Positions 53,464 to 61,477 of a DNA stretch of 64,000 bases are shown here, in pieces (position 1 is the first letter of the stretch; each line of letters starts with the position of its first letter). The position numbers were made by a program, and so were the translations under genes. The DNA is from Deltaproteobacteria bacterium (GTDB taxonomy: Bacteria; Myxococcota_C; UBA6777). The notes beneath the pieces were generated by a model that made no database searches, was not told the DNA's origin, and saw only the letters and a list, made by a program, of their open reading frames with translations. The stretch lies in contig PCBK01000114.1 in the NCBI GenBank assembly GCA_002731275.1, positions 1-64,000 on the forward strand, written 5' to 3'.

Positions 53464-56400
53464 TTAGAAGCAGATAGCCTTATATTCGACTTGGATGGTA
53501 GAGCCTGCTTTGGGTGCTTTGTCAAAGTCGATGCTGTTGTTGATGGGGTCGTAAGTCCACGTCGTTGCACTCGTATTGACGACGACGCCGTCGACTTTGA
53601 CGACGATGCTTTTGGGGTCTGCGGCACGTGTCAGGAAGAATTGTCTCTTAAGACCAAAGATGACGGTCCCGATATTGCTGAGTGTTTGTGACCAGTTGGC
53701 GTTACAGATTGATGCGACCACACCACCTGTGGATTGGATCATCGAGAGGTAGCGACCTGTTGAGACGCCCTGGCCACCGCTTCCCTGGCATTGATTTTTC
53801 TTTGTGGCAGGATCATAGCCGATGATCCCGTGGAAGCGGAAGAGATCTTTGTTTCTCACGCCTTTGATGCCGAGGAAGAAGTTGAGGTAGTACTGGACTG
53901 GCTGCGATGAGCCATCGGCCTCATCGGAGATGACGATGACCGAGAGGGAGGCGTCTTTGCGCAAGAAGCCTTTGTTGGTCCCTGTGGTGATCGTCGGTGG
54001 TGACAATGCGAGTCTTGCAGCTTCAAGTCCTCGTTCATCAGAGCTACCGCCTGTCCCAACCGTTGCGTTCTGACGGAAGATGGTCTCCAGGTTGGGGGTG
54101 TTGTTGGTCATGATCTTGGGACTGCCGTACAACTCTCCAGGGCCGCCTGTTCCGCCAAGTGGGTTGTTTTTCTTGACGTCTGTCGTCGTGACCCCAATCT
54201 GGAAGTCGACGTTGAGGGTCAACGCCCACTTAATGAATGACGTGAAGTTGTTCCCGAGACTTTGCTGTTCATTTCCCATCGATCCGGAGTTATCGACGAC
54301 AAAGAGGATGTCAATTTTGGGGCGCTTGGACTGCTTGAAGGTGTCTGTTTGATCGGCTGTTGTCGTCTCGTTCGCTGCGAGCGGGATCGCCAACGGAGAT
54401 TGGATGGTGACGGTGTGTGTCAGGTTGATCGCGTCCTGAGCCTGATTGACAGGCGCCTTCGCTGTGTACTTTAGGCTGATTTGTGCGCTCTGCAAGGGTT
54501 TGATCGTGAAGGGGAGATTGTCCATCTTGACGATCGAGAAACCTTCGCTGCTCTGCGTCGAGTTGGTCGAGGTAAACTCGAACTTACTGACTGTGATGTC
54601 CTTGTCACAGGTGTTGTATATGTCGAGTTTTTCGTTTCTCGAAGAGCAGTTTGTTTGGACCAAGCCAAAGTCGATGGTCGTGGGGACCGCTTCGATGCAC
54701 GATTTGGCAGGGAGTCCCCTGAGGGGAACCGACTTTTTGGAGGGAGTCGCGTTGATCGCGAGGTCGAGACCACCTGTGAAGTCGTTTGAGCCTCCGATGG
54801 GGAGTTTGTTTTCCTTTTCGAGCAGCGGCGTGAAGCTCACGTCGATGGTGATGGAGTTACCTGCTTTGACTTCGAGCGGTGGATTACAAGTCCCTGTTGG
54901 ACAGCCGGCTGGCAAACTCGGCAAGACAAAGGGGTTGGGACCTTGGTATGCGACGGGGAAAATACCCCTGTCCACAAATGTCGTGATCGTGCTGATTTTG
55001 CAATCGACGTTTCCTTGGTTGGTAAATTTGACGGACACAGTCTTGGTTTTTCCGAGGACAATGGTGCCGAAGTTGACCTGTGTGGGGGCAGGGACGAGAT
55101 CACAGGCGTTGAGACCGGTGCCTTGTCCTTTGAGGATCACTTCAACTGTTGGGGTGTCTGGATCGTTGCTTTTGATTTGGATTTTGCCGACATCATCCAC
55201 TTTGTCCTTCGGTGTGTACACGACCGCGAGTTTTTCGACGCCATTGGGTGGGATGGTCAACTGTGTCGGTGCCTTCTCAAAGCTGAACTCAGGGGACGTC
55301 CCCGCGACCATTACCGCGGGGTCGACAACGAGGGGTTTGTCGCCTGTATTGGTGATGTTGACGTTGAGCACCTTCTTGGCACCAACACGTCCGAAGTTGA
55401 GAGTTGTTGGAGAGACTTGGATGTTGGGAGCCGAGACTTTCCCGATGAGCTGGACGGGCACAACAGGACGAGCGCCGTCATTGCTCTTGACCTCGATGGT
55501 CCCTTTGTCTTCGGAGCCGGTGCTGGGTCTGTATTGGACGGCGACCTCTTTGCTGCTGCCGGGCTCAATGATGATGTTGGAGATGGTCGGCATCAGGAAC
55601 GCACCAGACGAACCGGCTTTTAAGGCAATCTCACTGATTTCGAGAAGCGCGCTGCCGTTGTTGGTCATCTTGAACTTTTTGCTGACTGTATTGCCTGCCT
55701 CTACGACGCCGAAGTCCAATGTCAGAGGCTCGACTTTCAAGGAGGGCGCGGCGAGCGTCCCGTTGAGCTTGAGCAGGAACGGGTCTTTTCGATTGGTCGC
55801 TTCTGGGTCGACGGGTGAGCAATTGCCTTTGCAGCTAAAGTCGAGTGTGCCTAAGTCGGGTTTTCGTGGTGTGGGTTTGTAGGTGACCTTAAAGGTGAAG
55901 GTCTCGCCGGGCGCGACCTCTTTGGGAACTTTTGGCAACCCTTCAAAGGAAAACGCGGGGCTGTTACTTGCGCCGGGGACGATGTTTTCCATCTTGAGAA
56001 TGGCGCTACCGATGTTTTCACCTGTGACGGTGATGGTCTTGCTCTCGCCATCTTTGACCGCTCCGAAGCTGACGGGGTTGGGGGTCAGCCTCAGCCGTTG
56101 ATCGTTACTTTGTGCGAGGAGCTGGATGTCGAGCTTGCCCTCTGCTGGGATGCTCGAGTCACTCAGTGCACGAATTGTCCCAATAGGGCTTGCGTTTCCG
56201 CCAGGTGCTTTGTACTTGACCTTGAGTCTGATCTCCTGACCTTCTTCGAGGTCAAAGGGGAACTCTGTGGGGAGACCATCGACGATGGAAAAGTAATCTT
56301 TTCCTCTGATCAGCTCGATACTTTCGATACGAGTCGTACCGACTTTGGCGATGATGCGGACGAGTTTTTCTTGCTCTTCACCTTCTTGTGCGTCGAAGGT

Positions 56401-56535
56401 GAGGCTGTCAGGGCTTGCTTCCAAGTGTCTGGTACCACCGAGACCGCTTTCAGCGGGGCATTCACAGGCAGAGAGCGCCCACACTGCCAGGATGGCGAAC
56501 ATGAAATACATACGTATACGTCTGGGGGAGAGCAT
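53464..56535 (-). CDS. giant ASH/VWA lipoprotein, tandem paralogue
   Basis: About 1023 residues from ATG 56535, which has AAAGGAGAAA upstream; the frame opens further to 56598. Lipobox ALSAC. Same domain order as its neighbour: ASH repeats (FGAVKDGESKTITVTGEN, FGRVGAKKVLNVNITNTG), VWA domain IDILFVVDNSGSMGNEQ, then SIVVKVDGVVVNTSATTWTY and ending VEYKAICF. The strong identity in protein and DNA to the 50.2-53.3 kb gene indicates a fairly recent tandem duplication. Gap between the two genes is about 170 bases. Possible adhesin, receptor or matrix protein; role not known. Confidence 0.85.
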   Translation of the reverse strand: MLSPRRIRMYFMFAILAVWALSACECPAESGLGGTRHLEASPDSLTFDAQEGEEQEKLVRIIAKVGTTRIESIELIRGKDYFSIVDGLPTEFPFDLEEGQEIRLKVKYKAPGGNASPIGTIRALSDSSIPAEGKLDIQLLAQSNDQRLRLTPNPVSFGAVKDGESKTITVTGENIGSAILKMENIVPGASNSPAFSFEGLPKVPKEVAPGETFTFKVTYKPTPRKPDLGTLDFSCKGNCSPVDPEATNRKDPFLLKLNGTLAAPSLKVEPLTLDFGVVEAGNTVSKKFKMTNNGSALLEISEIALKAGSSGAFLMPTISNIIIEPGSSKEVAVQYRPSTGSEDKGTIEVKSNDGARPVVPVQLIGKVSAPNIQVSPTTLNFGRVGAKKVLNVNITNTGDKPLVVDPAVMVAGTSPEFSFEKAPTQLTIPPNGVEKLAVVYTPKDKVDDVGKIQIKSNDPDTPTVEVILKGQGTGLNACDLVPAPTQVNFGTIVLGKTKTVSVKFTNQGNVDCKISTITTFVDRGIFPVAYQGPNPFVLPSLPAGCPTGTCNPPLEVKAGNSITIDVSFTPLLEKENKLPIGGSNDFTGGLDLAINATPSKKSVPLRGLPAKSCIEAVPTTIDFGLVQTNCSSRNEKLDIYNTCDKDITVSKFEFTSTNSTQSSEGFSIVKMDNLPFTIKPLQSAQISLKYTAKAPVNQAQDAINLTHTVTIQSPLAIPLAANETTTADQTDTFKQSKRPKIDILFVVDNSGSMGNEQQSLGNNFTSFIKWALTLNVDFQIGVTTTDVKKNNPLGGTGGPGELYGSPKIMTNNTPNLETIFRQNATVGTGGSSDERGLEAARLALSPPTITTGTNKGFLRKDASLSVIVISDEADGSSQPVQYYLNFFLGIKGVRNKDLFRFHGIIGYDPATKKNQCQGSGGQGVSTGRYLSMIQSTGGVVASICNANWSQTLSNIGTVIFGLKRQFFLTRAADPKSIVVKVDGVVVNTSATTWTYDPINNSIDFDKAPKAGSTIQVEYKAICF

Positions 56536-56776
56536 CCGTTTCTCCTTTACAAAATGCGATGAGATCATTCTATGAATTGTATGAGTATCGACGATCAACA
56601 GGATTTGTTCCGGTCTTTTACGTCCGAGTGGGAACTTTGTCCGATCAAAGGACGAACGTCGTCGTACTTTTTGTGCATGAAATGATCAACGGTATAGCAT
56701 ATTTCGCTGAATGATGCGAGAGGTGATTTCTTGAAATATTGGAAGGATAGAGGGGGAGCAAGAGGAAGGTCTCGGC

Positions 56777-58426
56777 TTACTGGACGTTGAGGGTTTGTGT
56801 CTCTGTGTCTGTTTGGCCTGCGTCGTCAGTTACAGTCAACGTGAATGTATATTTACCAGTGGCTTTGATGACGATGGAGCCTTTCTCTTTGTCGGCGTCT
56901 GTGATCGAGGCGGCCTGGTCTTGTGTTTTGGTCAGCTTCCACTCGTATTTGACAATTTTTTGTTCTTTGTCATAGGACTTGGAGCCATCCAACTCGATGA
57001 TGATACGTCCGCCACCGAGGAAGAGGGAGAGCCCGACGTCTTCGCCTTTGTTACAAGCGTTACCCGAGCCACCATCCTGACAGCGGAAGGTGATCGAAGC
57101 ACGTGGGGGCAAGTTGACCTCTGTACCAGCGGAGATAGTCACGACACCCTGGTTGTTGGGGTCGAAGTCTGGGTCGTTTGTTTTGACGAGCACAACACCT
57201 TCCTCACCACCTTGTTGTGTGGGGGAGTATGTGACGTCTACTTCGAGCTCTTCGCCTTTGTTAAGGACGATGGGTTTGGCCTGTGTGGGTGGATCGATTT
57301 TGGTGCCACCTTTGCGCATCTCACCGAGCTTCAGGTTTTTGGGAGCGGGTTGACCCTGTGAAGCGTTGATGTTGATGTCGAAGACTTGGAGTGTACAGAG
57401 TGACAAATCACTGGGGGAGATTTTGAAGGTTTGTGTGGCAGATTCGCCAGCTTTGACGTTTTGGAATTGTACGAGGCTGGGTTCTGCTTTTGCGCCAGCA
57501 GGGCTGCTACCAGAGAGGCGAACGTAGAGTGTGGGAGCGGAGGCGCTGTATCCTGTGTCTGTGTTGGCTTTTCTGGAGAAGGCGTTGCTCTTGACTTTGA
57601 GTCGCGCGGTCTGATCGCCACACGTGGTGGGTCTGTAAACGACGATAAACTCTTTGTTGTCGTTGGGGATCAGGGAGTAGTTTTCGGATTTGTCGCCATC
57701 GATGACTTTTTTGCCAGGTTTTCCGTTGTCGGATTCGTGGATGGAGTAGTCACCGGCTTCGCCATCCCAACCAAAGCTCACGCCGAGGTTTGCGTTTCCG
57801 ACGTTGGTGATGATGAAGGAGTCGACTTTGTCTTTGTTGGTTTCGACCTTTCCGAAGGTCATGCGGAACTCTTTGTCTCCGGAGGAGGGGAGGGCGATGT
57901 CGATGTATGGCTCGCCTGTTTGCGCGTTGAGGCGGACTTTGATGTCACCGAGAGGTTCGCTGCTGCTGGGTTTGTAGGCGTTGGTTTTGATGATCAAGTC
58001 AGCGGTCAGGACGTCAGCGCTATCCGTTGCGGTGAACTCGATGGTGAACTCGATTTTTTCGCCTGAGAGGATCTCTTGGGGAAGTGAGGGTTTGTCAACA
58101 CACTCGCCTTGTGTCTCGGTGCCCTGACATTTTTCGTAAATCTTGAAGCTCTCGTGTCCGATGAGCTGGACAGATTCGATGTTCAATTTGTTGTCAGGGT
58201 CGGATTTTCCTGTGTGTTCGATGACGAATTTTTTGTAGATTTTTTGGCCAGGGAAGGTCTCTTCCGTGACAACCCACGACTCGGGGGTGATGGTCACCTC
58301 TGGGTTGGGGACAACTTTTTTGACTTCCTCGGTACAAGCGCTACCAAATCCGAGGCTAAATGCGAACAGCAGACCCAAAGAAACAATCCATCGGAGTCTA
58401 CGAGTGATGACTTGAAACAATGACAT
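56777..58426 (-). CDS. lipoprotein with ASH-type domains and C-terminal PKD domain
   Basis: About 549 residues from ATG 58426 (AGAGGTAAC upstream); the frame opens to 58552. Lipobox GFGSAC. Beta domains of the choice-of-anchor type (DKEFRMTFGKVETNKDKVDS; FIITNVGNANLGVSFGWDGE) over about 60-430, then a PKD-like domain (PRASITFRCQ; IIELDGSKSYDKEQKIVKYE; ATGKYTFTLTVTDDAGQTDT). Like the two preceding genes it is built of Ig-like modules on a lipid anchor, but it has no VWA domain. Probably cell-surface; partners unknown. Confidence 0.82.
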   Translation of the reverse strand: MSLFQVITRRLRWIVSLGLLFAFSLGFGSACTEEVKKVVPNPEVTITPESWVVTEETFPGQKIYKKFVIEHTGKSDPDNKLNIESVQLIGHESFKIYEKCQGTETQGECVDKPSLPQEILSGEKIEFTIEFTATDSADVLTADLIIKTNAYKPSSSEPLGDIKVRLNAQTGEPYIDIALPSSGDKEFRMTFGKVETNKDKVDSFIITNVGNANLGVSFGWDGEAGDYSIHESDNGKPGKKVIDGDKSENYSLIPNDNKEFIVVYRPTTCGDQTARLKVKSNAFSRKANTDTGYSASAPTLYVRLSGSSPAGAKAEPSLVQFQNVKAGESATQTFKISPSDLSLCTLQVFDININASQGQPAPKNLKLGEMRKGGTKIDPPTQAKPIVLNKGEELEVDVTYSPTQQGGEEGVVLVKTNDPDFDPNNQGVVTISAGTEVNLPPRASITFRCQDGGSGNACNKGEDVGLSLFLGGGRIIIELDGSKSYDKEQKIVKYEWKLTKTQDQAASITDADKEKGSIVIKATGKYTFTLTVTDDAGQTDTETQTLNVQ

Positions 58427-58865
58427 GTTTGTTACCTCTACATTCCTTACATTGCCTGTACGTCGTGTACTCCTTGCAGTGAGGTGCTGCCACACAACGC
58501 GGTTGCTTTCTATGTATACATCCAGCAGATAGAATAGGCAAAAAGTACTCAAAGTTCAATGGTTGAGTTTTTTTTGATGATATCTGTGTTGGGGAAGTCT
58601 CGTATCGCTTTGGGTTTTTTACCAAAAGTGCAGGTGATTCTCAAGTCTTTCTTTTGTGTTGCTGTTATCTTTTCTTGCAAACCTCTTGATCTTCTCAGCC
58701 TACACACTATAATCCCCCCACTTTCGAAAGGGTTTGTTCTACGCATCCGGGGTAACCTGGAGCAACCCTTTGTATCTGATAAACTTCTTACCGAACGACC
58801 CCCTACACATGCTTTGTCATGTCGAGCAATTGGGTGATGTTCGTCAATCATGGATGGGTGATACC
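58427..58865. other. 439-base divergent intergenic region
   Basis: Between the lipoprotein gene (minus) and the SurA/PpiD-like gene (plus). It carries both start regions; short open frames here are not convincing. No clear hairpin or promoter pair was found by eye, apart from TTTT/AAAA runs near 58565. Confidence 0.4.
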
Positions 58866-60671
58866 ATGCTGGAGCAAATGCGGGATAACGCCCGCAACTG
58901 GTTAATTTATGTGTTATTTGGTGCCATCATTGTGGTCTTCTCGATCAACTTTGGTCCTGGGTTCGATCAGTTTGCACAATCTGGTTGTCAGGCGCGCGGT
59001 GGACAGGCAGCAGTTGTCAATGGCGAAGAGATCAGTCGCCAAGTCTTCCAAATGCAGTGGCGCAACTTTGTTCAATCGCGAAAAATCCCTGCCAACATCA
59101 TTAAGTCCCTCAACCTCAAGGGACGTATCATGGACCAAATGATCGATACCGTGTTGCTCTCCCAAATGGCGAGAAACTACGGCATCTTGATCTCCGATGA
59201 TGAAGTCCACAATCGCATCCTCGATGATCCAAGCTTCAAGTCGAAGGGTGGTATCTTTGACCCCATCATTTTCCGACGCATGGTCAACAACTACCTTGGG
59301 TTGTCCACCGAAGAGTACGAGAACTTCTTGCGACAAAACCTGCAAGCGCAGCGCATGAGAGAGATCCTGACCGGTGGGATGGTTGTCTCCGATAGAGAAG
59401 TCAAACAATCCTACATCTTGAGCAACACGAAAGTTCGCCTCCAGTACGTTGCGTTCGATCCCTCTGCGCTCAAACTCCCCGTCAAGGTCGAAGCGAAAGA
59501 CGTCGATGCGTTTGTGAAAAAGAAACTCGTCGACATCAAAGACTACTACAACAAAAACCTCAATAAATACAAGCAACCCGAGCAAATCCGTGCCAAGCAC
59601 ATCTTGTTGAAGTTGTCCTCCAAAGCATCTGCCAAAGAGATCGCCGAGAAGACAAAGAAACTCCGTGGATTCCGCAAGCAAGCGCTGAAGAAACCCATCA
59701 TGTTTACGATTCTGGCTTTCAAACACTCTGAAGGCCCCTCCAAAACACGTGGTGGTGATCTCAACTTCTTCAAACGTGGTGCGATGCACCCCAAATTTGA
59801 GAAGGCTGCCTTCGCTCTCAAGAAGCCAAACGATATCAGTGACGTTGTCCAGACTCCTTTCGGCCTGCACATCATTCAGTTGACAGCTCGCAAGAAGGCG
59901 ATCAACCGCACCGTCAAACAAAAAGACGTGCAAAAAGAGATCGCGACCATCTTGCTGAAGAAGCAAAAAGCAATCGCTCTCGTCAAAGGCGTCGCGCAAG
60001 AGCTTCAAACTGCGCTGACCAAAGGTGCAGACTTCAAAACCCTCATGAAGCCATTCCAAAAGCCCAAGAAAGTGGCCAAGAAGCCCGCAGCACGCAAAGC
60101 AGCACCTGCGACACGCAAAGCAGCACCTGCGACACGCAAGGCAGCACCTACAGCACGCAAGGCTCCTGCAGCACGCAAGGCTCCTGCAGCACGCAAGGCT
60201 CCTGCAGCACGCAAGGCTCCAGTCGCACGTAAAGCTCCTGCTTCACGTAAGGCAGCTCCTGCTGCAAAAGCGCTGACCAAGGCTGACATCAAGAAGATGC
60301 TTCGTGGGAAAATCAAGTTGAAGACAACACCTGCTTTTACACAAGAGTCCGATGTCGTCTCAGGAATTGGTGCGAGTGGTGTCTTGGTTCGTAAGTCTTT
60401 CACGCTGACCAAGAAGAACCCTGCGCCTGCAAAGCCCTTTGAGGTCAAAGGTAAACTTTATGTTGTGAAGTTGAAAAAGCGTATCGAGCCCAACATGAAG
60501 AAGAAGTTCGAAAAAGAACAAGAAGACCTGAAACAACGTCTGCTCAACCGCAAGAAGGAAGAGTTTGTACGTGGGTATCTTGAGAACCTTCGCAAGAAGT
60601 TGAAGAAAGAGAAGAAGATCACCTTGAACAAAGCGCTTCTCTCCTACAAAACCCAAACTCCCCGTCGATAG
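58866..60671 (+). CDS. SurA/PpiD-like peptidyl-prolyl isomerase chaperone, membrane anchored
   Basis: About 602 residues from ATG 58866 (ATG 58854 is an alternative). An N-terminal membrane helix (WLIYVLFGAIIVVFSINFGPG) anchors a SurA_N-type chaperone region: VVNGEEISRQVFQMQWRNF, DQMIDTVLLSQMARNYGIL, then PPIC/parvulin (EQIRAKHILLKLSS; GPSKTRGGDLNFFKRGAMHP; TPFGLHIIQLTARK). Residues about 405-470 are a Lys/Ala/Pro repeat of RKAP and RKAAPA units. The last quarter is a helical region rich in Lys. Normal PpiD lacks the basic repeat. It folds outer-membrane proteins in the periplasm (family inference). Confidence 0.85.
   Translation: MLEQMRDNARNWLIYVLFGAIIVVFSINFGPGFDQFAQSGCQARGGQAAVVNGEEISRQVFQMQWRNFVQSRKIPANIIKSLNLKGRIMDQMIDTVLLSQMARNYGILISDDEVHNRILDDPSFKSKGGIFDPIIFRRMVNNYLGLSTEEYENFLRQNLQAQRMREILTGGMVVSDREVKQSYILSNTKVRLQYVAFDPSALKLPVKVEAKDVDAFVKKKLVDIKDYYNKNLNKYKQPEQIRAKHILLKLSSKASAKEIAEKTKKLRGFRKQALKKPIMFTILAFKHSEGPSKTRGGDLNFFKRGAMHPKFEKAAFALKKPNDISDVVQTPFGLHIIQLTARKKAINRTVKQKDVQKEIATILLKKQKAIALVKGVAQELQTALTKGADFKTLMKPFQKPKKVAKKPAARKAAPATRKAAPATRKAAPTARKAPAARKAPAARKAPAARKAPVARKAPASRKAAPAAKALTKADIKKMLRGKIKLKTTPAFTQESDVVSGIGASGVLVRKSFTLTKKNPAPAKPFEVKGKLYVVKLKKRIEPNMKKKFEKEQEDLKQRLLNRKKEEFVRGYLENLRKKLKKEKKITLNKALLSYKTQTPRR
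60087..60270 (+). repeat. in-frame RKAPAA/RKAAPA coding repeat
   Basis: About ten consecutive near-copies of an 18-21 base unit, for example GCAAGGCTCCTGCAGCAC repeated three to four times between 60155 and 60215. It encodes a basic, Ala/Pro-rich stretch like histone-H1-type tails, inside the PpiD-like gene. Such runs vary easily in copy number by slippage. Confidence 0.75.
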
Positions 60672-60689
60672 CCTCCCCCTGTTCCTTTC

Positions 60690-60720
60690 TTGACAACAAG
60701 CCCTCCCATCATGCTATCCT
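60690..60720 (+). promoter_or_regulatory. candidate promoter for the Cys-rich secreted protein
   Basis: TTGACA (60690-60695) and the extended -10 TGCTATCCT (60712-60720), 19 bases apart. It lies 90 bases before the ATG at 60811 and just after the PpiD-like stop. The -35 is a perfect match; spacing is long but acceptable for an extended -10. Confidence 0.45.
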
Positions 60721-60810
60721 TCATCGATACTTTGGACGTATGCCGATATGGTGTATGTTGTATTGCCACGTAAGTCACAACCTTGCCACTGTTTGAAGAA
60801 GGAATCATCC

Positions 60811-61209
60811 ATGACAAAGCTGTTTCGCCTGTGTGTTCTGAGCGCCATCGCTGTAGGCCTCTTGGTCGGAGGTCAGCAAACGGCATGGGCTAAAAAGCGA
60901 GCGCCTCGATGTCACAAGAAAACCTGTTTCAAATGGAATGCTCGGAAAAAGCGCTGCACGTTTTCCTGTAAGCTCGGGCATATGTGTTATGAGGGAAAGT
61001 GTTACAAGATCAAGAAATGCCAAAGCGCGCGTTGTTTGGTGTTTATCCCAAAGCGAGGTTGTGTAAGCCGTTGTCCCGGGCAGATTTGCGATCGTGGTTT
61101 GTGTCGTCGACGCAAGAAAAATCGTTGCTACGATGCCAAACGCAGACGTTTTGTCAAACGATGTCCCCGCCGCCAAAAGTGCGTTCGGGGTCGTTGTCGG
61201 AAGAAGTAA
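60811..61209 (+). CDS. small basic secreted protein with 16 cysteines, unknown function
   Basis: About 132 residues from ATG 60811, which has GAAGGAAT upstream; a longer open frame begins at 60748. Signal peptide ends near TAWA. The mature part (about 105 residues) has 16 cysteines in eight pairs: CHKKTC, CTFSC, CYEGKC, CQSARC, CVSRC, CDRGLC, then CYDAKRRRFVKRC and CVRGRC. About a third of the mature residues are Lys or Arg. No family recognised. It resembles secreted disulfide-rich repeats such as trypsin-inhibitor-like or antimicrobial modules, but no clear match. It follows the PpiD-like gene and precedes the zinc-ribbon/TPR gene on the same strand. Confidence 0.78.
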   Translation: MTKLFRLCVLSAIAVGLLVGGQQTAWAKKRAPRCHKKTCFKWNARKKRCTFSCKLGHMCYEGKCYKIKKCQSARCLVFIPKRGCVSRCPGQICDRGLCRRRKKNRCYDAKRRRFVKRCPRRQKCVRGRCRKK

Positions 61210-61477
61210 ATGCTCCATGCGCTGGCATGAAACGAAATTTTGTGTTGGTGCGTGTAAAGACCGTCGTTTGTATTTTTGGTGAGTTGTGGTATCTTTTTGC
61301 CTCGTGATTGCCCAAGTGTCTTGATTGTGATGGTGTGTTGGGCAAAATATCTGTTCTCGAGTTCGTAGATATGGTATAGATGGAGCTTCTCTCGAGTCGG
61401 TTTGCCGCAGTAGTCGCAAGAACTGATAGACTTCCATCTTTCAATCCCCTTAACCGTGTAGGGTCACTGATAAAGCA

